The position numbers were made by a program, and so were the translations under genes. Source: Gamsiella multidivaricata (Eukaryota > Mortierellomycota > Mortierellomycetes > Mortierellales > Mortierellaceae). From it: DNA of 64,000 nt. The stretch is from assembly GCF_025024155.1 (NCBI RefSeq), contig NW_026251752.1:248001-312000 (forward strand), in the 5' to 3' direction. The notes beneath the pieces are model-generated. The model ran no database searches and was not told where the DNA came from. It saw only the letters and a list, made by a program, of their open reading frames with translations. This document shows, in pieces, positions 13,201 through 27,408 of the stretch (position 1 is the stretch's first letter; each line of letters begins with the position of its first letter).

Positions 13201-13243
13201 AATACTTGGCTGCTTCTCCAATGAAAGTTGCAAAATAGAACTT
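13201..13243 (-). repeat. Right terminal inverted repeat of the pogo-like element
   Basis: The reverse complement starts with the same 19 bases as the left arm and differs at four positions further in. It lies about 50 bases after the last recognisable transposase tail codon, as expected for a compact transposon. Confidence 0.75.
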
Positions 13244-14305
13244 CGTTAGAGTGCGACTGTACGAGAGTTTATTATTATGGGGGTTTGTAAGGAGGTTGTC
13301 TTTACACTGGAAAGACGAGCAGTCTTTCATGGATGATCGATGAGGCGTGGTTTGAGGGGAGTGAAAAGAGTGGTTGATTGATGTTCAAATGATAGGAACG
13401 CAATGGCACTACTCAAACAATAATATTACACTCTTTATCATCTGCGACCTCATTTCCAATGGAGGATAAACACGCGCCGTTGACCAGCCAATAAATAACC
13501 ATAAACGCGTCCAGGTTACGTATTTTGATAGTTTAGCGTTCTCATATAATTTGGATTATGGTTAGATGCCAGTGACAGAACTAGCTGCTGTGTAATTCCT
13601 CAGTTAAAAGGATAAGAAGAGATAACAAGGGGTTTTGTCTACTCACCTACGCGCACGAGGAAAATGTGCCAGGGTTGCTGCCCCTCGTTTGCCACTAGAT
13701 TTTGCTACAGTGGAAAGTAGTGCACCATAAGGAGTCAACCGTAAAGGGCCTCCATGGATTATCTCGCATACTAAAGCAAGCAGGCTCAAGAGGTTCTCCA
13801 ATATCGCGTCCTACAGAGTCTACGTGCTGGAGTGCAGCTAACATGACATCAAAATGAGAGCCAACAGTAACACGAATGAACGCGTCTTTTTGCGCCACCA
13901 TCAGACAAATAAGGTTAACAGTATGACTTTTCGTGTTAGAGTCTCCTTCTCCTCGCTACCGAGACAGCTACTATCCGCCAGTTTTTTTTTGCAAATGGAT
14001 CCAAAGGGAAGCCAGCAATAGATAAACACAACAGACAATTGTTCTTGCAACAGCGCACATTGGGCGAGCCTTTTTCTTTCAGCAGACCCCTTATGTCATT
14101 AGATGCCGATGGTGACTATGAAAGTCTTCACCGATGGATAATGATGTTATGCGAAGCAGTAAGCGCAGTGGATAGTACCTCTAATGGACGATGCATCTTT
14201 GGTAACAAAATACGAAGACTGCACAGGCGCTGAGATGAGAGCACATGCAGGCACCCTCTGCTGGATATAAAACCCCCATACATCCCGCGCACTCACTTTT
14301 AGCTG

Positions 14306-14337
<32 letters not shown>

Positions 14338-15933
14338 GAGACCAACTATAGTCTTCCTTCACACCAAAGCAGAACCGATCTACAGTCGCCAAAAGCCAGG
14401 TCATAATCCTCGGGCCTGCCACTAGAGTTTGCGCAACAATTACCACGCCTCATTAGCGTATTAAAAGCTGAAGATACTTGTTACAAAAAGAGTGTCTTTC
14501 TCATCTCCTCCATAGTTATCAACCGCATCTTCCCTTGCAGGCAGCCCAACAGCGTCCGATTCGTAGCACCATAATATAACGAAGCCGAGATGCTGTAGTA
14601 AGTTGCTAGTCAGTTCTAGGTGTAAATAAGGCCTATATGCTGAAGGGGGCTATTGTCACATCTGAGACCTGATTCATGGGTAACGCGTGGCAGATACTTT
14701 TCGATCTATTGGTTAGCAATAGGAAATTGCTACAACGCTTCCCAGGAGAAGCCTCGTCAATCACATCCTCGCATTGCCGGAACAAAGACTGCAACCTCGA
14801 AAGGTGTCAGGTATCAGGCTACAAAGTCGATGGTCTTTTCAGATATTGCGGGAAAAACACAAACATCGGCGCAGCGGAGGCAGGCAAGAAGAGAATCAAG
14901 GCGATAGCAGTATCAAGGCTCTTAGAGATGGACTTAAGCCGATAGAGTTACTCAAGGACATGCCGGACGCTATCAATACTAATTGCTCAAACCAAACGGA
15001 GACCAGGGGCCAGCACCGCGCATATGTATTTATTATATCAAGTTTATGCGTAGAATTCGTTTCGCTGCGATGCATCGAAGGCCGTTTTTTATTATGTGAA
15101 ACGAGAGAAGACTACCAACATCTCAGCGAAACTGACTGAGGATACGTACCTGAACCAATATCTGTAAGGATATGCTCTCGTCAAAGTTTCGCGACAAGGT
15201 GCCTCTTCCTGTGCGTCTATCACCCCGGGTTGTGCACCCTTACCGCACCTTAAAGCTCATCAAAGCGCCAGCGCGAAAGCGATTGCTAGATAGAATAACA
15301 TTATAAACGTATACGCATGCTATACTGCTTGGTGCCTCGATTTGGGATAATTATTTGTTAAATTGGCGAATGAAACGCGTGAACTTGAGGATGGCGCGTT
15401 TTCTAAAGCGACAAATAAAGTTCGCAGCAAGTTGAGTGCTATAACAGAGCGCGTCTTAAATTTTTATCTTTCCTATTGCGTCTGGATACTCCTGAGCATC
15501 GCAAGGATGGATAGACTCGGCTAATACAGCCATTTCATTCAATGCAGACACAGCCATCCCATACCACTCAAAGACTCCCTTTTACCCAACGAGTATGAGG
15601 GTGTACTGAGAGGCATTCGTATAGGCTCATGACTATCGCTTCTGTAGATGAATCCTGAAGAAGAAAACAATGCAACTAAAAAATGAAAGTAGTGATTAAT
15701 TGGAGGTGCTGGGCCCTATTTCTGGATGACAACTGAGTTTCACTTGTTCCCTTTGCCACTGGAAACGCGCACTGAGCTTTTTTTTCCGGTCCTCCTTCTT
15801 CTTTGCCATCATTCCATGCGCCTTTTGCAAACGGGCGAGATCGTAGATTGTTACGCACCAAGAGACAACGCTAGAAGCAAACGCTTTTGAAGGTAGGATG
15901 GAGACAGCGTCAACATAGGATATTGAAGATCGT
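13244..15933. other. Unassigned DNA between pogo remnant and orphan gene
   Basis: No gene is supported in these 2.7 kb. A minus-strand open stretch at 13695-13901 (with KDAFIRVTVGSHFDVMLAAL) and overlapping plus-strand frames at 14653-15139 are readable but have no recognised domain and no good splice partners. A 27-base T run lies near 14307-14333. The stretch continues the repeat-rich character of the preceding 4 kb. Confidence 0.4.
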
Positions 15934-16460
15934 TTATTTCAGCGAGGATATAAAACGATAGTTGATCGGTTGGCGTCTTCGGGGCGACATGCTCGATATG
16001 GGTGTTGCAGCCGTAGCCATCCGCTTACGACTAAATGAATCAATTCAAAAGTAATTAGCAATGTTAGGAGGAGAAATGAACATGGGATGCAGCACACGTA
16101 CATCCTATCGCCTTGAGAAGAACGCATCTTACGTCGTTGACTCCTGACGGCAGGTTCCCCTCGGGCCTGCTGCCGCCAGAGCCGTTCCCTGCGTAAGGCC
16201 TCCTGTCGGCATTCCTTTATGATGTCTCTAGTGAGATTTGACGCGTCCTTGGCAGCGTCTCTGAGGGTCTGGCAGCTACTTGCACGAAAGTCCCTCATCC
16301 ATGACGCCCACTCTGTGATAATGCGCTCCTGTTGTTTGCGAGCACCAGGGCGAAGCCGAGCGTAGTCTCGAGGGCAGCATTGCAATGTCCCTTTCTGTTG
16401 TAAAAAGTATTGTGCGCCGGCTCGCTTCGCATTAATGGCGGCTTTCCAGTTTTCGGTCAT
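15934..16460 (-). CDS. Orphan basic protein, divergent to NOP7
   Basis: I do not recognise this protein. Exon 1 is 16460-16102 and exon 2 is 16030-15934, giving 151 aa. The 71-nt intron is convincing: donor GTACGTG, a CTAACATTGCTAAT branch region and acceptor TTCATTTAG, and splicing keeps frame. The protein begins MTENWKAAINAKRAGAQYFL, is helical and rich in Arg, Lys, Gln and Glu (for example ECRQEALRRERLWRQQARGE), and ends in a basic tail with PRRRQPINYRFISSLK. Without splicing, the frame would read into a false hydrophobic segment, so the unspliced membrane-protein reading is unlikely. A nucleic-acid-binding or nuclear role would fit the composition but is only a guess. It faces NOP7 across 335 bp. 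Confidence 0.5.
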
Positions 16461-16795
16461 TACATCGAGTCCAGTTTTTGTCGCGTGGGTGAGGAGGAGG
16501 AGGAGGAGGAGGTAAGGGTAAAGGCGACAGGCGAAAGGTTGTGAGCACCGTTGGCCTGAGCACCCAGGGTCGTTCTCTATTCACAGGTTCAGGAGAAGTA
16601 GGACTGCGATTCGTTATGGAAGCCACAAATCGTATGTTTGTTATTATTTGACCCTCTGCTCAAAAAAAAAAAAGAAAAAAAAAAAGCTCCCATTGAACCT
16701 CTTTGTGCGCACTCTCCTCTGCCCATCATCGCCTTCTACCCTTATCCCACTTCTTTTTCTCTCCCTCCTCCTTCTCACCACACTCATCACCAACC
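16461..16795. promoter_or_regulatory. Divergent promoter region, orphan gene and NOP7
   Basis: The 335-bp gap separates divergent start codons. It contains a GGA/TCC triplet repeat near 16491-16512, A-rich runs near 16662-16685 and a pyrimidine-rich leader directly before the NOP7 start. Shared regulation is inferred from layout only. Confidence 0.35.
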
Positions 16796-18702
16796 ATGGG
16801 AAAGCTTCATAAGAAGGGAAAGGCCGGAGCGGCCGTTAACTACATTACTCGTAACCAGGCCCTGAAGAAGCTGCAGGTCACCCTTGCCGACTTTCGGTAT
16901 GAACAACATTTGTCTTGACGTTGATACCGCGGAATGGCTTTCTTTTTCAACTTCCGGGCAAACGAATATATCCACCATCCAAAGCTGAATAAGGTCTCTG
17001 AAGGACTCAGGCACTGACTATCATCCCTCTTCCCGCTTCAATGTGTTGTCAGTCGCCTCTGTATTCTCAAGGGAATCTATCCCCGCGAGCCCAAGAACAA
17101 AAAGAAGGCTAACAAGGGATCGACCGCCCCAGCGACTTTTTACTATGCCAAGGATATCCAGTACCTGATGCACGAGCCCATCCTGGCCAAGTTCCGCGAG
17201 TACAAGACGTTTGCAAAGAAGATGGCAAAGGTCATGTCTAAGGGTCAATACAGCACTGCCAAGACACTGGCCGAAAACAAGCCGATCTACACACTCGACC
17301 ACATTATCAAGGAGCGCTACCCAACCTTCACGGACGCCCTCCGCGATCTCGATGATGCACTGTGCATGATCTTCTTGTTTGCGACCATGCCCAAGACGGA
17401 CAAGATTAAGGCCGAGGCGATCGAGAACTGCCAGCGTCTTGCGGCTGAGTTCCAGCATTATGTCCTGCACACGAGGAGCTTGAGAAAGGTGTTCTTGTCG
17501 ATCAAGGGTATCTACTATCAGGCAGAGATCAAGGGCCAGACCATTACCTGGCTCGTCCCATACCAGTTCTCCCAGGATGTAAGACTCTTTGCTTGAAGGG
17601 ATTGCTGTTTGTATATGGTTCCAGCGATGCTCGTGCTTTTACTAACTTTTCTTTCTTTTTGCACCACCAATTCTAGGTTCCTACTGATGTCGACTTCCGT
17701 GTCATGTTGACATTCCTCGAGTTTTACCAGACATTGTGTGGATTCGTCAACTACAAACTATACTCCGATGTCAACCTGGTGTATCCACCCAAGCTGGATC
17801 TTAAGCTGGACGAAGGCGGCGCAGGAATGAATGCTCTGATTATCGAATCGACTCAGTCGACTGCCAACATTGCCAAGAGCATCAACCAATCTGCTGGCAC
17901 CCAGTCCTCTGTTGACGTCGCCTCATTATCCAAGGAGGAGAAGCAACGCCTTCAGGAGTCAGAAAAACGCCTCCAGACGCTCAGCAACAAGATCGCACAT
18001 ATCCAGGAGTCAAACACTGATGAGCCCATGAACGGTTCGGGATCGTCAAGAGACAACGATAACGATGATGCAATGGACGAGTTCCCTGCACCCCTGCCCA
18101 ACCTCGATGGCACCTCCTCTAGCACTGTGACCTTTTCGGATATCCAAAAGGCATCCCAACATTTGAGTCAATTCCAGTCCCTGTTCAGCAACTGCTATAT
18201 CTTCCTGTCGCGTGAGGTGCCCCGCTACTCGCTCGAGTTCATCCTTCGCGCCTGCGGTGGACACATCGGATGGGATGCTGTCCTGGGAGAGGGTTCGCCC
18301 TTTGATGAGAACGACGAGAGGATCACACATCAAATCAGCGATCGCCCCACACAGGGACACCGGTTCTTGAGCCGTCAATATGTTCAGCCCCAGTGGGCAT
18401 ATGACTCTATCAATGCAGGCAAGATCTTGACGGCCGAGCCCTATTATGTCGGCAATACCTTGCCCCCTCACCTGTCGCCATTTGTCGAGGCTAAGGAGGG
18501 CGATTATGTTCCTGATCAGAACCAGTTTGAGGGTCAGACTGAGGATCTGGAGATCGAGAGCGGAGATGACGATGAGGATGAGGACGAGGACGAGGACGAG
18601 GATGAGGAAGAGGAAGAAGAGGAGGACGAAGATGCTGAGGTATGTACTTTTAACTGTCCCTATTTGTGCCTCTAGTAAGATTAGATCAAAGTGCAGCTGG
18701 CT

Positions 18703-18736
<34 letters not shown>

Positions 18737-19099
18737 CATAAGGATCTTCACCAAAGAGAATTAGAGGCCGAGGCGAAGGGTGTTGCATTCACGGAATTTG
18801 AGGCAAAGGAGAACAAGAAGAAGAAGGTCACTAGCAAGGCTGCTGCTGCTGCTGCACCCGCAGCACCAATGCCGACGACGCGTACTGCTGGCAAGAAGCG
18901 TACGGCTGCAGAGGCTGAGGAGGCCGAGGCCAAGGAGCTGGCCAAGATCATGATGACGAACAAGCAGCAGAAGCTGTACAACAAGATCCAGTACGGCAAG
19001 AACAAGAAGGCGGCCGAGGTCGAGAAGCTGACCCAGAAGAAGGAGCAGTTGGCCAAGGACGCCAAAAGTGCCAACAAGAACAAGAAGGCCAGAAAATAG
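16796..19099 (+). CDS. NOP7: Pescadillo homolog (ribosome biogenesis, PeBoW complex)
   Basis: Four exons, 16796-16896, 17053-17578, 17677-18639 and 18737-19099, give 650 aa. The N-terminus [20 protein letters not shown] and the stretch [20 protein letters not shown] are typical Pescadillo. A BRCT domain begins around residue 378 ([20 protein letters not shown]) and ends near the Trp of PQWAYDSI. A highly acidic run follows at about residues 498-530, then a Lys-rich coiled tail after [17 protein letters not shown]. Yeast Nop7 with Erb1 and Ytm1 (PES1-BOP1-WDR12 in animals) is needed for 27S pre-rRNA processing and 60S assembly in the nucleolus. Length is a little above the usual 585-605 aa, due to low-complexity segments. 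Confidence 0.95.
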
Positions 19100-19395
19100 G
19101 TCTCTTGTTCCATCTCTCATCGCATTCTTCCCCTTGTTTCCTTCTATCATCCTTAGCATTCATATTTCCTCATTCCCGGTAGACTTTTTCTTCTTTTATT
19201 TCACTTCATAACAATACACCAACTTATTCTTCATGAGACGAAAAGGAAAGTTTTTGGGAATGATTTGGATTTTGTGATTTATTGTAATGCACTACTATAA
19301 TATATGTTATGGATGTGTGGGAGTATGGAAATGCAAATATGAGAGGGAAAGAGTGGGGTGAGTGAAACAAGGCAGCAAGGATGGGATGAGTCCAC

Positions 19396-23325
<3,930 letters not shown>

Positions 23326-24303
23326 GAGTATGGACGTGTCAGATGAAGAGCAGATGAAGAAGTGGATGAGGGGATGAGGAGAGCGAAGGGAGGAGTAGCG
23401 GTGGTGGTGGTAGTGGTGTCAAGTGTGTGTGTGTGTGTGTTCTGTTGGATCGAAAGAGGAAGAAGAGAGTATGGAGAATGAAGTATGAGGCGGGGGAGTG
23501 TGTGAAGAAAGAGGGAAGGAGAAAGGAGCGAGCAGAGTGCGCGAAAGCGATGTATTTTAAAGGTGTGCAGTCGACCGTGCGAGACCTGCAATAATGGAGA
23601 GTGTGGGGTAACGGAGTGTGTTCTTCGGTCCGTGGGAGACCAAAAAAAGACCAGCGCCGAGCGGTGTGAAAAAACAGTCGTCTGCCTCGTCTACTCTTCA
23701 TGTAGTCTACTCACTGGTCGAGGCAAGCAAGCGCCCTTCCCTAGTCTCTCCCATACTCCCCCTGCTTCCCCTGCCTTCTTTTCCTTCGTTCCCAAACGAT
23801 AGACTCTATTTGCTGCTCTCGCCCGTTCTATATTCTTATTCTTACTTTTCTCAGATGGACAAAATCACACCCTGCAATTGGTGCACACGACCCAGGGAAA
23901 AATGAGATGCAATTTATGGATCCGTGGCCACCATCGCCACGACACGATGTGATATGATGCAATGCGATCCATACCCGTTATACGTGGACGATTCCTTCAT
24001 CAAGAGACGATCATAGCTCTTCATCTTCGCCTCTCCTTGTCTTCATATTTTGACGTATGTCGCGCTCTTGGAAGCGTCAGTTGAAGGCGTTGTATATGCT
24101 TGTGTGCCCTTTTGACAGAAGAATGGCATCATTTTCTGCCCCCCTGGTGCAGGCGAAGCGAGGCCAGGAATGACACTACAACTTTATTTTCAGCCCACTG
24201 TGAGCGTGACCTCATTTGCTGTTTTTTTTGCACAACACTTTATGTACGAGGGGTTCCAGGTCTAAGGATCATCGCACAGCACTTCGCATCAAGTCCATCA
24301 CCA
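23326..24303. promoter_or_regulatory. Divergent promoter region, PFK-2 and PPP4R2
   Basis: The 978-bp gap lies between divergent start codons. It contains a TG dinucleotide run near 23425-23440 and purine-rich stretches next to the PFK-2 start. I see no open frame with a recognisable domain. Confidence 0.35.
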
Positions 24304-24481
24304 ATGACGGAGCAGGATCAGACCACAACCACGACCGCACCAGGCAGGGCCACGACCGACGACAACAACGACCTCATCCAACAGATCGCCCTCACAAACC
24401 AAATCAGGTAGCAATAACACGCTGTTGCCAAACTTTCAGCACCTTACTAAAGAACTAAGTAAGAACAGTGCTAATCGTTCC

Positions 24482-24513
<32 letters not shown>

Positions 24514-25889
24514 TTTTAAAATATGTAGTGCGCCATGGGAAGAGTTGCGGACGGTACTGAAGCAGCGGCTAGATCAAGTCCTCGAGTCCAATGAATTGAT
24601 CTACACCGCACCAACAGTTTCCAACCCCCTCACCACCAAGCTGGCACCCGCATCGCCCTCAAGTGAACCATACCAGCAGCAGGCAGGAAAACTCGCGTCC
24701 TCTGCAACTTCGATACCAGCTCCAACAGCAGGGACACCCAATTCAGTAGCCACGGATGAAGACGCCAGTACAGAGGCAACACAGAAGCAATCTGAGGATC
24801 GGGATCAAGCTCATGTCCCTGAGCAATTGACTGAGTCTTCTCAGGAACAAAAGAACCAAGAGACCGACCAGAAAGTGAACGCAGAGGCAACAGAATCTAT
24901 AGCATCCAAGGAAACAAGCACTGACGGACAGGATGAGGGACAGGCACCATCGGAGGGATCCACTGCACAACCACAGGCAGAATCAAACTTCAACGACATA
25001 GTGTCAACACCTGCACCATCGACACCGTTCCCACAAGGGAACGCTGACGACAACGGCAGCAGTGCTTTGAGCGAGGATAGGCCCAAGCTGATCCCGATCT
25101 CCAAGGATACACTTCTGGTCGAGACCCCTGAAGGATACCATGAACGGATTAACGAGCTCTTGGATGCGTTCACGAGTGCGCCCTTTACGATCCAGCGAGT
25201 CTGCGAGTTGTTGTGGAAGCCTTCGGAGCACCATTCTAACCTGATCAAGTACCTTCGCGCGGTCGAAAAGGTATGCGTTTGAAAGCATCCTGCTCTTTCA
25301 ATTGACAATCGTACGCAAGTACTATTTTTTTGTGTGTATCGACTAATTCCCAGAGGATCTCCTGAATGCCTCTTTTTTTTTTTTATTTTTTATTTTTTAT
25401 TTTTTTTTGATACAGGTGCTGATGATTACATCGTCGATCAACGAGTTTTCAAACCCTGCGTACAATGGACCTAGTGCTTTGGATGAAGCTGATAGTGCCA
25501 CGGAGGGTGAGAGGACAGCAACAGCAACAGCAACAGCAAATGGAGATTATGCTAGAGCAAAGGACCTGGATTTTGATCTTATCACCAGGGCTGTCGATAC
25601 CAACGAAGAGGAGTCCTCTCTAAATGCAATTGCAACGGATGCTATTGAATCAATTCCTACGGAACAACAGCAGATCTCTAGTGAATCTATAAATATGCAG
25701 GATGAGGACAGTGTGATGGAGGTTGAAAAGACAGTGAGTGCAAGTGGGATTGACATGGAGGTCGATGCTGCTGCAGGTGGCTCGACCATGGATGGGATCG
25801 AGACAGAGACAGAGACAGAGCAAAGGGAAAGTCAGGGAGCACAGGTGGATAAGGAGGACAATCGAGGCATGGAGTTGGACCAGGCCTAG
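24304..25889 (+). CDS. PPP4R2: Protein phosphatase 4 regulatory subunit 2
   Basis: Three exons, 24304-24407, 24529-25270 and 25416-25889, give 439 aa. The family signature is GYHERINELLDAFTSAPFTI followed by QRVCELLWKPSEHHSNLIKY and LRAVEKVLMITSSI, which matches the conserved core of PPP4R2 (yeast Psy4). Upstream is a long Ser/Thr/Gln linker and downstream an acidic Glu/Asp tail, both expected to be disordered. PPP4R2 targets PP4 catalytic subunit, with a role in reversing gamma-H2AX and in checkpoint recovery. I chose the Met at 24304 because the upstream in-frame residues are not conserved-looking. The first intron contains a TTA repeat next to the acceptor. Confidence 0.85.
24482..24512. 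repeat. TTA trinucleotide repeat in PPP4R2 intron 1
   Basis: About ten TTA units lie 15-45 bases before the acceptor at 24527-24528. The tract takes the place of a normal pyrimidine tract. Confidence 0.8.
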
Positions 25890-26302
25890 TGGTGATGATG
25901 AATGAAACGATAGATCCGCAAGGCGGGCGCATAATAAAGGCAACAGCCAAGGCAGCAGATAGAGTGAGTGCATTCAGACGTATATCTGCCTTTGACTATG
26001 AACTATGGACTGTGGATGGAGCATTGCTGCTGTGTAGACTATCACATCATGTTGTTGATGTGGTCGATGTGTGGTCGGTGTTGTTTGTTTGTACACCCAC
26101 GCGGCCCAACTTATAGCTTGTTTAGAGCGTTCCTTCCTGCTCGTGTGCTATATTTCACACCCACTCCTCGCCCCCTCCCCCCCTTTTCCCTCTCCACCTT
26201 CTCCCTCCCTCCCTCCCTCCCTCCCTCCCTCCCTCGCCCCCACTCCTTCGCTCCTTCATTTCCTTGTACATAGTCTTCCCCTTTCTCTCTCCCCCCATCG
26301 CC
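25890..26302. promoter_or_regulatory. PPP4R2 3' end and PLDc_N gene promoter/leader
   Basis: The 413-bp gap between two plus-strand genes carries a CCCT tetranucleotide repeat at about 26202-26235, within a strongly pyrimidine-rich leader ending at the next start codon. No open frame of interest is present. Confidence 0.4.
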
Positions 26303-27056
26303 ATGGCCCCCATCGCTGACCTAGCTTCCTATGGCCCCAGCGCTCTCTACTCGGGTTCGCTCCTCGGTCTGATCGTCTTCATCCTCGACCTCATCGCCAT
26401 CGTCCAGGTCCTCAACTCTGACAGGCCCGTTCTCTCCAAGCTCCTCTGGTGTCTCCTCATCTTTCTTTGCCCCATCGTCGGTATTGTCATCTACTTGTAA
26501 GTATTTTTTTTTTTTTGCCTTGACCAACAGTTATTCCTTTCCTATATATATATATGTATATGTGTGTGTGTATAGACTGTCTGTTCTGTTGCCTCCTTCC
26601 ATCAGGATAATAACGTACCCAGGAACGGGCCTATATACTGAGCATACAGGCATGGGAGCACGGTTCACTGTTTTTTATCCCATCCCACATAAGCGAACTT
26701 ATCCCATGCTGCAATGCTGCAGTCGAGGTTGTACTCATGCAGCCAGCTATTTCTCTTCCCTCCAAACTCCCCCCCCCCCCACATACACTTTTTTTTTTCT
26801 CGTTCTCGGCTGCGTGCCTGAACTGAACATTTTTCTCCACCCTAAACAACACATTCTCCGTCTTTTTTTTTTTTTTGTGCAACGTGCAAACTCGATCTTT
26901 TTCTTTTTTTTTTTCTTGTGCTCACTTGACGGACAACCAACCCTTCCCCAGCCCAAAGGTTATCATCTCTAATCTTCGCTTCCATTTTTTTTTTTTTTTA
27001 CTAGATTATTTGCCCAAAGAGAGAGACACCGTCTGCGATATGTCAGCATCCCATGA
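26303..27056 (+). CDS. Small PLDc_N (phospholipase D-nuclease N-terminal) membrane protein
   Basis: Two exons, 26303-26496 and 27005-27056, give 81 aa. The protein has two hydrophobic segments, LLGLIVFILDLIAIVQVL and KLLWCLLIFLCPIVGIVIYL, joined by NSDRPVLS, the usual pattern of the PLDc_N domain (hydrophobic, D-x-x-A-I, R-P-V-x-x-K-x-x-W, P-x-x-G). It ends LLFAQRERHRLRYVSIP. In bacteria the domain precedes cardiolipin-synthase-type catalytic domains; here, as in many fungi, it stands alone, so it has no enzyme active site and its function is unknown. The ER or another internal membrane is a fair guess. The intron is 508 nt and T-rich; the acceptor TACTAG restores the phase exactly. Confidence 0.75.
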
Positions 27057-27408
27057 TCCCTCTCCATCAAACAACGACAGCCTCCTCCTGTATGTATACA
27101 TCGGACACACACTCAGCAAACCACCAATATCCCCAATAAACAGGTTCGCTGCCTACGCACTGCAACAAAGCTGTCTGCCTACAGTAGATCTATGAATTCA
27201 ATGCGATATGACAACGTTTATGCCGCCCCTCTAGGCGATCGCAGGAGGAGATATTACAAAACTCATTTGGAGCAGTCTATCACTGAATGGCTTTTTGAAA
27301 AGCAAGGAAAAAAAAAAAAGAAAGAAAGAAAGAAAGGAGGAAGGCTTGTAATACGAGGATTGGACTGGAGAGTCTTTTTTAGTTCGATAGAAAAAACTAG
27401 CAATTGTT
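27057..27408. other. Convergent intergenic region, PLDc_N gene and PRP31
   Basis: The 352 bp hold the 3' ends of two convergent genes. No other feature is seen apart from an A-rich AAAG run near 27309-27336. Confidence 0.4.

Larger units (their letters stand above)
11868..13243 (+). mobile_element. Decayed pogo/Tigger-type DNA transposon
   Basis: A 1.4-kb unit is bounded by 43-bp inverted repeats. Inside, a helix-turn-helix of the CENP-B/Psq type is encoded from about 12040 (KKYTLYDKCQFLSKYRAEEQ, then SVSHVAISRMLDMRP). After a frameshift, FDPDNIYNCDET at about 12309-12344 carries the first catalytic Asp of the DDE domain, followed almost at once by TSMTQPLDAGIIRTFKVFYN. In intact pogo transposases roughly a hundred residues separate these motifs and contain the second catalytic Asp, so the middle is deleted. 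An acidic tail is left at 12737-12919 and 12935-13153 in changing frames. The copy cannot encode an active enzyme. Confidence 0.8.

Noticed and set aside
16432..16626. Pro-rich minus-strand frame before the orphan gene
   Set aside because: It stems from a GGA/TCC triplet repeat and cannot be spliced to the orphan gene with visible signals.
24100..24303. Upstream in-frame Met as PPP4R2 start
   Set aside because: The added residues look like noncoding sequence and the Met at 24304 directly precedes the first plausible coding stretch.
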